A DNA stretch of 64,000 nucleotides, from contig DATBAK010000004.1 in assembly GCA_036271555.1 (NCBI GenBank), positions 1 through 64,000 of the forward strand. The letters are read 5' to 3'. Below, piece after piece: positions 1 to 8,001 of this stretch. A program made the position numbers and the translations under genes. The DNA is from Acidimicrobiia bacterium. GTDB lineage: Bacteria; Actinomycetota; Acidimicrobiia; IMCC26256; PALSA-610. The notes beneath the pieces are model-generated. The model ran no database searches. It was not told the origin of the DNA and saw only the letters and a program-made list of their open reading frames with translations. Positions within the stretch are counted from its first letter, which is position 1. The number at the start of each line of letters is the position of its first letter.

Positions 1-1
1 G

Positions 2-1351
2 AGCGTCACGCTGCAGAACGCGCGCCTCGTCGACCGGCTCCGGCACGAGGCGCTGCACGACAACCTCACCGGACTGCCCAACCGGGTGCTGTTCCTCCAG
101 CGGCTCGCCGACTCGCTCGCGCGCCAGCGACCGACGGATCCCCAGATCGCGGTCATGTTGATCGACCTCGACCGCTTCAAGGAGATCAACGACACCCTCG
201 GCCACGCGACCGGCGACCTCCTCCTGCAGGAGGTCTCGGCGCGTCTCCAGCGCGCGGCCGCCGATCGCGTGACCGTCGCCCGGCTCGGCGGCGACGAGTT
301 CGCGCTGCTCGACCCGTCCCCGGGATCCGCGGGCGACGCGCTCGCGCTCACGCGGTCGCTGCGCGAAGTCCTGCAGCGTCCGTTCACGTACCAGGACCTC
401 GAGCTCGAGGTCAGCGCGACCATCGGTCTCGCGCTCGCGCCGGTGCACGGTCGCGACGCGTCGACGCTGCTGCGGCGCGCCGACGTCGCGATGTACGCGG
501 CGAAGAACACCGCGCCCGGCGTCGCGTGCTACGGCGAGAACCTCGACGAGCACAGCCCGCGCAAGCTCGCCCTCGTCGGCGAGCTGCGCAGCGTCATCGA
601 GCACGAAGGCCTCGAGATGCACTACCAGCCGAAGGTCGACATGGCAAGCGGCCGCGTCATCGGTGTCGAGGCGCTCGTCCGCTGGCCGCACCCGGCCGAA
701 GGCCTCGTGCCACCGGACGAGTTCGTCCCGATCGCCGAGCGCACCGGACTCATCGGGCCGATGACCGATTTCGTGCTGCGCACCGCGCTCACCGAGTGCC
801 GGCAATGGCGCGACCGCGGCAACAACCTGTCGGTCGCGGTCAACCTGTCGGCGCGCAGCCTGCTCGACTCGGATCTCGTCGACGACATCGCGCGCGCGCT
901 CACGCTCTCGGGCGTCGAGCCGTCGCGACTCGTGCTCGAGATCACGGAGACGAGCGTCATGTCCGACGCCGAGTACGCGATGCGCGTGCTGAACCGGCTT
1001 TCGTCGATGGGCTGCACGCTCGCAATCGACGACTTCGGAACCGGTTACTCGTCGCTGTCGTACCTGAAGCGACTGCCGGTCGACGAGGTGAAGATCGACA
1101 AGTCGTTCGTCCTCAACATGCAGGACGACGAGAACGACGCCGTCATCGTGCGTTCGATCATCGACCTCGCCCGCAACCTCGGCCTGCGCGTCGTCGCCGA
1201 AGGCGTCGAGACCGAGAGCGCGTGGGACGCGCTCGTCGCCATGGGCTGCGACATCGCGCAGGGCTACTACATCAGCCGTCCGCTGCCGAGCGCCGCGCTC
1301 TCCGCGTGGCTCACGACGGTGCGCGCCATCCCCGTCGGCGCCGGCCGCTGA
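2..1351 (+). CDS. GGDEF-EAL cyclic-di-GMP signalling protein (5' end outside window)
   Basis: This is the C-terminal part of a protein that makes and/or degrades cyclic di-GMP. The frame is open from the first bases and already reads the typical pre-GGDEF segment HEALHDNLTGLPNR, so the gene starts upstream; the GTG at 86 is internal. The diguanylate cyclase motif GGDEF is intact at 287-301. I see no RxxD inhibitory site five residues before it. The phosphodiesterase motif EAL is intact at 668-676, followed by the metal-binding DDFGTGYSS and KIDKSFV motifs, so both activities could be functional. The sensory N-terminus is not visible. It ends convergently with the subtilase gene. Confidence 0.93.
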   Translation, partial: SVTLQNARLVDRLRHEALHDNLTGLPNRVLFLQRLADSLARQRPTDPQIAVMLIDLDRFKEINDTLGHATGDLLLQEVSARLQRAAADRVTVARLGGDEFALLDPSPGSAGDALALTRSLREVLQRPFTYQDLELEVSATIGLALAPVHGRDASTLLRRADVAMYAAKNTAPGVACYGENLDEHSPRKLALVGELRSVIEHEGLEMHYQPKVDMASGRVIGVEALVRWPHPAEGLVPPDEFVPIAERTGLIGPMTDFVLRTALTECRQWRDRGNNLSVAVNLSARSLLDSDLVDDIARALTLSGVEPSRLVLEITETSVMSDAEYAMRVLNRLSSMGCTLAIDDFGTGYSSLSYLKRLPVDEVKIDKSFVLNMQDDENDAVIVRSIIDLARNLGLRVVAEGVETESAWDALVAMGCDIAQGYYISRPLPSAALSAWLTTVRAIPVGAGR

Positions 1352-1541
1352 GCTCGGACGCTCCGCCCACCTGAACGAGCCCCGTGCGTCGGTTGTTCAC
1401 GCAGTCACGACCACCGGGCGGTCGCCCGTGCGGGCCGCCATCGCCGTTGGCGAGCAATGATTCCCCCGGAGCGGTACTGAAGGCGCGTCGAACGCGACGG
1501 CCGCCGCGACGAGCCCCGAGCGACTGAGCCCGGGCGCGACA

Positions 1542-1577
1542 CCGGCTCGCAACGGCGGCGTTGCCGTTGCGAGCCGG
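1542..1577. terminator. GC-rich hairpin between convergent genes
   Basis: A perfect 15-bp inverted repeat (arms 1542-1556 and 1563-1577) with a 6-base loop lies in the convergent gap between the GGDEF-EAL gene and the subtilase gene. There is no T-run. A bidirectional terminator is the simplest reading, by position and strength of the stem. The rest of 1352-1608 shows no gene. Confidence 0.55.
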
Positions 1578-1608
1578 ATGTGCGAAACCCGGAGTCGAGC
1601 CGATGCGC

Positions 1609-3426
1609 TCAGTTCCAGGAGGAGCCGTTCCAGGACGAGCCGTTCCAGCTCGACCCGTTCCAACTCGAGCCGTTCCAGCTGGAGCCGTTCCAGCTGGAGC
1701 CGTTCCAGGACGACCCGTTCCACGAGGACCCGTTCCAGCTCGAGCCGTTCCAGCTCGACCCGTTCCACGAGGACCCGTTCCAGCTGGAGCCGTTCCAGCT
1801 CGAGCCCTGCCAGGTGTCCTTGAGGTTCACCGTGTCACCCATGTTCGTGGGCGTCGTCGGCACCGTCTGCGTGAGCTGCAGGCCGGGGTTGACCACCGCC
1901 TTGAGCACGTTGAGGGCGCCGTGGCCGTCGACGAACGGGTTGCCCACCGGGCCTGCCGTCGTCGTGCCGAGGAGCTGCGCCTTCACCTGGTCGGGCGTGA
2001 TCGGGAACTGACCCTTGGCACCGGGCCAGAGCTTGCTGCTCTGGATCTCGAGCGCCGCCGCACCGCTCGTGACCGCCGCGCTGAACGACGTGCCCGAGCC
2101 CACGAAGTTGTTCTTGCCGATCTCCGCCGTCGAGTTCAGCGTGTCGATCGTCGAGCCGGGAGCCCGCAGGCTCACGACCGAGCGACCCGAGGTCACGAGG
2201 TCCGGCTTGAACCAACCGTCGGGGTTCGTCGGACCTGCGCTGCTGAACGGGCTCGTCTGCGCCTGGGTGGCGTCGGTCGAGCCGTTGTCGTCGAGCGAGC
2301 CGACCGTGATCGCCAGCGGGTCGTCACCGGGCGAGAGGATCGTGCCGTTGAACGGACCGGCGTTGCCGGCCGAGACGACGACCACGATGCCCGCCTGCCA
2401 CGCCGTCTCGACCGCCTGGTCGAGCGGGTTCAGGACCGACGAGGTCACCGGGATCGCGCCGAGCGACATGTTCAACACCCGGATCTTGTAGCGGTCCGCG
2501 TTGTTGACGACCCAGTTGATGCCCTTGATCACGGTTGCGACGTCGGTCAGCCCGGAGGCACCGGCGACCTTCACCGCCACGAGGTTGGCGTTGGGCGCCT
2601 CCCCCATGTACTGGCCCTTCGACGAGGTGCCGGCGCCGGCGATGAGGCCGGCGACGAACGTGCCGTGGCCGTAGTTGTCGTCGTACGGGTTGCCCTCACC
2701 GCTGAAGTCGACGCCACCGATGACGTGCTTCAGGTCGGAGCTCTTCGTGATGCCGGTGTCGAGCACCGCCACGGTGACGCCGTTGCCGTCGATGCCCCGC
2801 GACCAGAGCGTCGTTGCTCCGGTGGTCTGGGGGAAGACGGCGGCGGGCGGCCGGGTCGGCGCCGGGTTCGGCGTCGCGGACGACAGCGTCGACACGGTCG
2901 ACGTGAGCGTCGACGTCAGTGTCGACGTGAGGCCCGTGAGCGTCGAGCCGAGGGAGGCGTCGGCCATCGCGACGGGCAGGTTCGGCGTGACGACGACGGC
3001 CGGGTTGGCCTGGAGGGCCGCCAGCTGTGTCGGCGTGACGTTGGCGACGACGCCGTTCGCAGCGTCGAGGTCCGTGCCGTCCTGGCCGGTGGTCGCCGTG
3101 ACGACGTTGTCGACGGCGTTCGTCTGGATCGAACGCACGGTGGCGTCGATGTCGTTCGCCGCCGGGTCGCCCGCGGTGGCTGCGTTGTAGGGGTCGGGGC
3201 GTACCGCGGCGGTCACGAGGACCGTCTGGCTCGGACCCGTGACCGTCGACGCTGACGGTCCGGGACCGGACGCGCCGGCCGGCGCCATGGTCAGGATGCC
3301 GCCGAGGGTGGCGACACCTGCCACGACGGCGACCCGCCGCTTGGCCCATTCGATTCCCCGGGGCGTGGAGACGCGGCCGCGATGGCCTCGCTCCGTACCT
3401 CCCGGGGACGACAGGGTGTCTCGCAA
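1609..3426 (-). CDS. Secreted subtilisin-like (S8) serine protease with C-terminal GSSWN repeats
   Basis: This is a 605-residue extracellular S8 peptidase. A signal peptide is visible at about 28-53 (KRR, hydrophobic stretch, APAGASG). A possible I9-like propeptide with a Thr/Ser-rich linker spans about 65-195. The catalytic triad is D223 (VLDTGI), H254 (GHGTFVAG) and S448 (GTSFSAA), with N355 as oxyanion residue. The C-terminus (541-605) is thirteen exact copies of GSSWN ending at the stop codon. The start is TTG at 3426, chosen because AGGAG lies 8 bases upstream. The tail carries no LPXTG motif, so its role (wall binding or partner docking) is unknown. Confidence 0.93.
   Translation of the reverse strand: MRDTLSSPGGTERGHRGRVSTPRGIEWAKRRVAVVAGVATLGGILTMAPAGASGPGPSASTVTGPSQTVLVTAAVRPDPYNAATAGDPAANDIDATVRSIQTNAVDNVVTATTGQDGTDLDAANGVVANVTPTQLAALQANPAVVVTPNLPVAMADASLGSTLTGLTSTLTSTLTSTVSTLSSATPNPAPTRPPAAVFPQTTGATTLWSRGIDGNGVTVAVLDTGITKSSDLKHVIGGVDFSGEGNPYDDNYGHGTFVAGLIAGAGTSSKGQYMGEAPNANLVAVKVAGASGLTDVATVIKGINWVVNNADRYKIRVLNMSLGAIPVTSSVLNPLDQAVETAWQAGIVVVVSAGNAGPFNGTILSPGDDPLAITVGSLDDNGSTDATQAQTSPFSSAGPTNPDGWFKPDLVTSGRSVVSLRAPGSTIDTLNSTAEIGKNNFVGSGTSFSAAVTSGAAALEIQSSKLWPGAKGQFPITPDQVKAQLLGTTTAGPVGNPFVDGHGALNVLKAVVNPGLQLTQTVPTTPTNMGDTVNLKDTWQGSSWNGSSWNGSSWNGSSWNGSSWNGSSWNGSSWNGSSWNGSSWNGSSWNGSSWNGSSWNGSSWN
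1612..1806 (-). repeat. 13 x 15-bp in-frame tandem repeat (GSSWN)
   Basis: Thirteen contiguous 15-bp units encode GSSWN at the C-terminus of the subtilase. The Trp and Asn codons are almost invariant, but the two Ser positions mix TCC, TCG, AGC and AGT, and Gly uses GGC or GGG. Protein identity with shuffled serine codons suggests the peptide, not only the DNA, is under selection. Confidence 0.95.
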
Positions 3427-3760
3427 GTAACCCGCTCCTGTTTCGAGGGCGCTGAAAGCGCCGGCTGGGACTCGAACAGGACGCCGGGTTCGCCACTAGC
3501 TCCCTGCCGTCCAGGCGACCACATAAAGGCGGCAGATCTTCGCTTCGTCCGACCGACTCTTTGTCGGCAGGCAATTCTTCGGCCGCGCTCCGCGCGTGCT
3601 TGAGAACAATTTGAACAACTTTCTCACGCAGCGCGCGAACAGGCCGGAGGCCCGGATGCTCGGCAAGTCGCGGGCCGGTTCGCAGCCGGCTCTCAACCTG
3701 TTTCTCGATCATCGGCAACGTCCGGTGCACCCGCGCCGGCGCGCACAGGAGGCGCGACCG
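3427..3760. other. 334-bp divergent intergenic region, subtilase / MacAB-like operon
   Basis: This divergent spacer must hold promoters for both flanking transcripts. I see an AT-rich patch at about 3601-3625 with two GAACAA-type direct repeats, a short CCGAC/GTCGG hairpin near 3552-3566, and an AGGAGG ribosome binding site at 3747-3752 for the downstream gene. On the minus strand, a GTTCGAGTCCC string resembles a tRNA T-arm, but no complete tRNA fold could be built. No riboswitch family is recognised. Confidence 0.4.
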
Positions 3761-4735
3761 ATGGACACAGCCGAGCCACCCGACGAGTCCGACCTCGAAG
3801 CCCTCGCTCCCCTCGCGGACGACACCGATGCGGTTGCAGCCGCGACCGGGGCGACGCCCGCCGAGCCGGCCGCGGCGGACGAGCCGGCCGTGCCACCGAA
3901 TCGGCGACGACAGGCGGTCCTCGCCGCCGGCGCCGTCGTCGTCATCGCGGGCGCGGCCGCGTTCGGCGTCCACGCCGCGAGCGGCAGCAACGCGGGGGCC
4001 ACCGCGAACACCGCCGCGACGAACGGCGCCCCGAACCCGGCGCTCGGCGGCTACGGCCCGGGCGGCAGCTCCCAAGGCCGCTTCGGCAACGGCAACGGCG
4101 CGTTCGGGACCGTCTCCGCGATCGACGGCTCGACGCTGACGGTCAAGGGCAACGACGGGACGGCGACGAAGGTCGCGACGACCTCGAGCACGTCCGTGAC
4201 CAAGTCGGCCGACTCGTCGGTGGGCGCCGTCGCGGTCGGTGACCACGTCACCGTGGTCGGCAGCGGCTCGAGCACGAGCCTCGCCGCGCAGCGCATCACC
4301 GACACCGGCGCCACCGACCTCGGCGGCACCGGCTTCGGTGGCGGCACCTTCGGCGGTCCTCCCGGCGGCGGCAGCACCGACGGCCAGGCGCCGAGCTTCA
4401 ACGGCACCCCGCCGGGCAGCGGGAGTAGCGGGAGCGCGCCGAGCACGCAGTTCGTGGCCCAGAGCGGGACCGTCAAGTCGATCTCCGGGTCGACGATCAC
4501 GCTGACGACCTCGGCAGGCGCCGAAGTGACGGTCACCGCGTCCTCCTCGACGTCGGTCAGCCGCACGACGAAGAGCACCGTGTCGGCGCTCGCGGTCGGC
4601 GACTCCGTCAGCGTGATGGGCAGCACGAAGAACGGAACCCTCACCGCGACGTCGATCCGCGAGGGCGACGCCGGCGGGTTCGGGCGGGGCAACTTCCCCG
4701 GCGGCCCGCAGACCAGCCAGGGGCAGAGCTCCTGA
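3761..4735 (+). CDS. Membrane-anchored DUF5666-type protein, first gene of export operon
   Basis: This is a 324-residue protein with an acidic cytoplasmic N-terminus, a transmembrane segment at about 51-72 and an extracytoplasmic part. That part holds two similar beta domains of the DUF5666 type (about 113-182 and 232-300: GTVSAIDGSTLTVKG and GTVKSISGSTITLTT), separated by Gly/Ser/Pro-rich linkers. The start is ATG 3761, set by AGGAGG at 3747-3752; the reading frame is open further upstream but without a ribosome binding site. Its stop overlaps the next gene's start (TGATG), so it is translationally coupled to the adaptor. The function is not known. The context suggests a role at the cell surface with the exporter. 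Confidence 0.8.
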   Translation: MDTAEPPDESDLEALAPLADDTDAVAAATGATPAEPAAADEPAVPPNRRRQAVLAAGAVVVIAGAAAFGVHAASGSNAGATANTAATNGAPNPALGGYGPGGSSQGRFGNGNGAFGTVSAIDGSTLTVKGNDGTATKVATTSSTSVTKSADSSVGAVAVGDHVTVVGSGSSTSLAAQRITDTGATDLGGTGFGGGTFGGPPGGGSTDGQAPSFNGTPPGSGSSGSAPSTQFVAQSGTVKSISGSTITLTTSAGAEVTVTASSSTSVSRTTKSTVSALAVGDSVSVMGSTKNGTLTATSIREGDAGGFGRGNFPGGPQTSQGQSS

Positions 4736-6066
4736 TGTGGCAGAACCTCAAGCGTCCGCGCGTCCGGGCGGTCGGAGCAGTCCTCGTGGTGGCAGTCATC
4801 GCCGCCGCGGCGTACGTCGGAGCGCGCGCGACCGCGAAGAAGTCGCCGGCGGCCGCCGCAACCTCGCGACTCGTGGCCGCGACCGTGGGCACGATGAGCC
4901 AGACCGTCTCGGCGTCGGGGACGCTCGCCCCCGCCGACACCGAGGATCTGAGCTTCTCGGCCTCCGGCACGGTCACCGCGGTGAACGCGAAGGCCGGGCA
5001 GAAGGTCGTGAAGGGTCAGGTGCTCGCGACGATCGACTCCGCGTCGCTCGCGAGCGCGGTGGTGCAAGCCGAGGCGCAGGTCACGGCCGACCAGTCGACG
5101 CTCGACGACGACGACGCCAACGGCGCGTCCTCGGCGCAGCTCACGGCGGACCGCGCCACCCTGGCGTCCGACCAGGCGCAGCTCGCGAGCGCCCGCACCG
5201 CGTTGGCGGGCGCGTCGCTGACGTCTCCGATCGACGGGGTCGTCTCCACGGTGAGCCTCACGGTCGGTCAGCAGCTCGGGAGCAGCGGCGCATCGGGCAA
5301 CACGCCGAGCGGGAGCGACTCGGGCGCCGGCCCGACGGTCCCGGACGCGTCGTCGAGCGACGCGTCGAGCGCGCAGATCACGGTCGTGAGCACGAAGCTC
5401 GTCGTGAACCTCGACGTCGACGACACCCAGATCTCGCAGCTGAAGGTCGGTCAGAGCGCGACCGTCAGCCCGTCGAGCGCATCGAGCAGCGGGCGCAACG
5501 GGTTCGGCGGGCTCGGCACCTTCTCCTTCGGAGGGTTCGGCAACCGCGCCGCGAATCCGAGCGCCAACCAATCGAGCAACTCGTCCACCGGCAACTCGAC
5601 GACCACGAACACACCGACGACGAGCACGACCGCGAAGGTGACGTCGGTCGGTGCGATCGCGTCGGCGAGCTCGGGTGTGGCGACGTTCCCCGTCGCGGTG
5701 ACCGTCACCGGCGCGACGACGGGCCTGTACTCGGGTGCGACCGCGCAGGCGACGATCACGTACCACGAGCTCCAGAACGCGATCCAGGTCCCGACGCTCG
5801 CGGTGACGCAGTCGAACGGTCAGTCGTACGTCACCGTGTCGACGAACGGCAAGACCGTGAAGCGCGCGGTGACGACCGGCATCACGAGTGGCGGTGAGGT
5901 CCAGATCACGAGCGGGCTGAAGACCGGTGAGGAGGTCGTCGTCGCCACACCTGCGGCGACGCGTGGGAGCGGCAACGGCTCGAACAACTCGGGCACCGGC
6001 GGCACGTTCACCCCACCCGGCGGCGGCAACTTCACGCCGCCCGGCGGTGGAGAGTTCGGGAAATGA
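4735..6066 (+). CDS. HlyD/MacA-like periplasmic-adaptor-type protein
   Basis: This is a 443-residue adaptor of the RND/MacA superfamily. A single N-terminal transmembrane segment (about 10-30) is followed by the barrel/lipoyl region (SASGTLAPADTEDLSFSASGTV, then GQKVVKGQVLATID). A short coiled-coil hairpin rich in QAEAQ and SDQAQL repeats spans about 110-160, followed by the second lipoyl half (LTSPIDGVVSTVSL). Long Ser/Thr/Asn-rich insertions and a Gly/Pro-rich tail are unusual. The start overlaps the upstream stop, and its stop overlaps the ATPase start (ATGA). In a one-membrane actinobacterium such an adaptor would act between the permease and the wall; this is inference. Confidence 0.85.
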   Translation: MWQNLKRPRVRAVGAVLVVAVIAAAAYVGARATAKKSPAAAATSRLVAATVGTMSQTVSASGTLAPADTEDLSFSASGTVTAVNAKAGQKVVKGQVLATIDSASLASAVVQAEAQVTADQSTLDDDDANGASSAQLTADRATLASDQAQLASARTALAGASLTSPIDGVVSTVSLTVGQQLGSSGASGNTPSGSDSGAGPTVPDASSSDASSAQITVVSTKLVVNLDVDDTQISQLKVGQSATVSPSSASSSGRNGFGGLGTFSFGGFGNRAANPSANQSSNSSTGNSTTTNTPTTSTTAKVTSVGAIASASSGVATFPVAVTVTGATTGLYSGATAQATITYHELQNAIQVPTLAVTQSNGQSYVTVSTNGKTVKRAVTTGITSGGEVQITSGLKTGEEVVVATPAATRGSGNGSNNSGTGGTFTPPGGGNFTPPGGGEFGK

Positions 6067-6767
6067 GCGGCGCGACGGTCATCGAGCTCGTCGACGTCGA
6101 CAAGACGTACCGCGCGGGTCTGCTCGAGGTGCACGCGCTGCGCGCCGTGTCGCTCGTCATCCGCAGCGGTGAGTACCTCGCGATCACGGGACCCTCGGGC
6201 TCCGGCAAGTCGACCCTGATGCACATCATCGGCTGCCTCGACGTGCCGTCCGCCGGCAGCTATCACCTCGCCGGCGAGGACGTCGGCTCGATGAGCGAGG
6301 ACCAGCTCGCCGACGTGCGCAACCGGCGCATCGGGTTCGTCTTCCAGCAGTTCAACCTGTTGCCCTCGCTGAACGCGTGGCGCAACGTCGAGCTGCCGCT
6401 CGCGTACTCGGGTGTGCCGCGCGCCGAACGACGCGACCGCGCGATCGCCGCGCTCGAGCAGGTCGGGCTCGGTGATCGCATCGAGCACCGCCCGGGCGAG
6501 CTGTCGGGAGGTCAGCAGCAACGCGTCGCGGTCGCGCGCGCGCTGGTGACCGAGCCCGCGCTCATCCTCGCCGACGAGCCGACCGGCAATCTCGACTCCG
6601 CGTCGACGCGCGACGCGCTGCGGTTGCTGCGCGACCTGCACGACGCGGGCCGCACGATCGTCCTCATCACGCACGAGCGCGACGTCGCCGCGGAGGCAAG
6701 TCGGGTCGTGCACATCCTCGACGGCGAGATCGCCGAGGACTCGGAGCTCGAGGTGGTCGCAGGATGA
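6063..6767 (+). CDS. ABC transporter ATP-binding protein (MacB/LolD class)
   Basis: This 234-residue ATPase powers the adjacent FtsX-type permease. It has Walker [10 protein letters not shown] (43-51), the Q-loop [10 protein letters not shown], signature LSGGQ (147-151) and Walker B LILADEP with catalytic E172. The switch histidine lies in VLITHERD. The TGNLDS D-loop is typical of the MacB/LolD subfamily, which does mechanotransmission and not classical substrate pumping. Four-base overlaps with both neighbours show a single coupled operon. The substrate is unknown. Confidence 0.93.
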   Translation: MSGATVIELVDVDKTYRAGLLEVHALRAVSLVIRSGEYLAITGPSGSGKSTLMHIIGCLDVPSAGSYHLAGEDVGSMSEDQLADVRNRRIGFVFQQFNLLPSLNAWRNVELPLAYSGVPRAERRDRAIAALEQVGLGDRIEHRPGELSGGQQQRVAVARALVTEPALILADEPTGNLDSASTRDALRLLRDLHDAGRTIVLITHERDVAAEASRVVHILDGEIAEDSELEVVAG

Positions 6768-7999
6768 GCTGGCTCGACACCTTCCGCACCGGCTTCGAAG
6801 CGATCCGCACGCACCGACTGCGCTCGAGCCTCACGATGCTCGGCATCCTGATCGGGATCGCCGCGGTGATCCTCACCGTCGGTCTGGGCGAGGGCGCGCA
6901 GGCCGAGGTCCGCGGCGAGATCAACGCCCTGGGCACGAACCTGCTCATCATCTCGCCGGGCTCATCGACGAGCAGCTCCGGCGTGCGCGGCGGGTTCGGC
7001 TCCGCCTCGACACTCACGAAGTCCGACGCCGACGCGCTCGCGTCGAAGACGGTCGCACCCGACATCGAGGCAATCGCGGTGACGACGTCGACGTCGGGGT
7101 CGCTGACCGCGGGAACCACGAACTGGACGACGAGCGTCGTCGGCACCACCGACTCGTGGCTCCAGGTACGCGCGCGGAAGGTCGACACCGGCCGGTTCCT
7201 GAACGCCGCCGACGAGACGAAGTCGCGCGCGGTGACCGTGCTCGGCTCCGACACCGCGCAGGAGCTCTTCGGCGGCAGCGCGGCCGCGGTCGGACAGACC
7301 GTGACCTACAACGGCGTCCCGCTCCAGGTCATCGGCGTGCTCAGCCCTTCCGGTTCGAGCAGCAGCACGAACGACGACGACCAGGCGATCGTCCCCTACT
7401 CGACCGCGACCGAACGGCTCATCGGCGGCACCGCGCGCACGTCGGTCGGGACGATCTACGTCGAGGCGACGGGCTCGTCCACCCTGTCGGCCGCATACCA
7501 GGAGGCCGACCAGGAGCTGCTCCAACTGCACGGCATCACGACCGCGAGCGACGCGGACTTCACAATCACGACGCAGGACTCGCTCATCGACGCCGCCACG
7601 TCGGTCGACAAGACCCTGACCGTGCTGCTCGGCGGGATCGCCGGCATCTCGCTGCTCGTCGGCGGCATCGGCGTGATGAACATCATGCTCGTCTCGGTCA
7701 CGGAGCGGATCCGAGAGATCGGCCTCCGCAAGGCGCTCGGCGCGCGACCGCGTGTCATCCGCCGCCAGTTCCTCGTCGAAGCCTCGACGCTCGGACTCGC
7801 CGGTGGTGTGCTCGGCGCCGCGCTCGGACTGATCGGCGCCAACGTGCTCCCGCACTTCATCTCGTCGCCGGTCGCGTTCTCCCCGACCGCGTCGGCCGGG
7901 GCGATCGCGGTCGCGATCGTCATCGGCCTCGCGTTCGGCGTCTACCCGGCGACGCGCGCCGCGCGCCTTGCACCCATCGACGCCCTGCGAACGGAATAG
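6764..7999 (+). CDS. MacB/FtsX-type ABC transporter permease
   Basis: This 411-residue permease has the MacB layout: one N-terminal transmembrane helix (about 18-40, [16 protein letters not shown]), a large extracytoplasmic domain (about 45-280, MacB_PCD type), and three C-terminal helices (about 283-405, FtsX domain) with the conserved [11 protein letters not shown] motif between the second and third helices. It overlaps the ATPase stop by 4 bp. Two bases separate its stop from the second adaptor. Family members couple ATP hydrolysis to movements outside the membrane for export of peptides, lipids or antibiotics. The substrate cannot be read from the sequence. Confidence 0.92.
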   Translation: MSWLDTFRTGFEAIRTHRLRSSLTMLGILIGIAAVILTVGLGEGAQAEVRGEINALGTNLLIISPGSSTSSSGVRGGFGSASTLTKSDADALASKTVAPDIEAIAVTTSTSGSLTAGTTNWTTSVVGTTDSWLQVRARKVDTGRFLNAADETKSRAVTVLGSDTAQELFGGSAAAVGQTVTYNGVPLQVIGVLSPSGSSSSTNDDDQAIVPYSTATERLIGGTARTSVGTIYVEATGSSTLSAAYQEADQELLQLHGITTASDADFTITTQDSLIDAATSVDKTLTVLLGGIAGISLLVGGIGVMNIMLVSVTERIREIGLRKALGARPRVIRRQFLVEASTLGLAGGVLGAALGLIGANVLPHFISSPVAFSPTASAGAIAVAIVIGLAFGVYPATRAARLAPIDALRTE

Positions 8000-8001
8000 C
8001 G

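Noticed and set aside
1561-3255. Long plus-strand open frame opposite the subtilase gene
   Set aside because: It is Arg/Val-rich with no domain, and lies antisense to a gene with a full catalytic triad and signal peptide; it is a high-G+C shadow frame.
3440-3540. tRNA-like T-arm (GTTCGAGTCCC) and a GCCACT string suggesting a tRNA or cobalamin riboswitch
   Set aside because: No consistent acceptor, D and anticodon stems could be drawn, and the spacing and flanking conserved boxes of a cobalamin riboswitch are missing.
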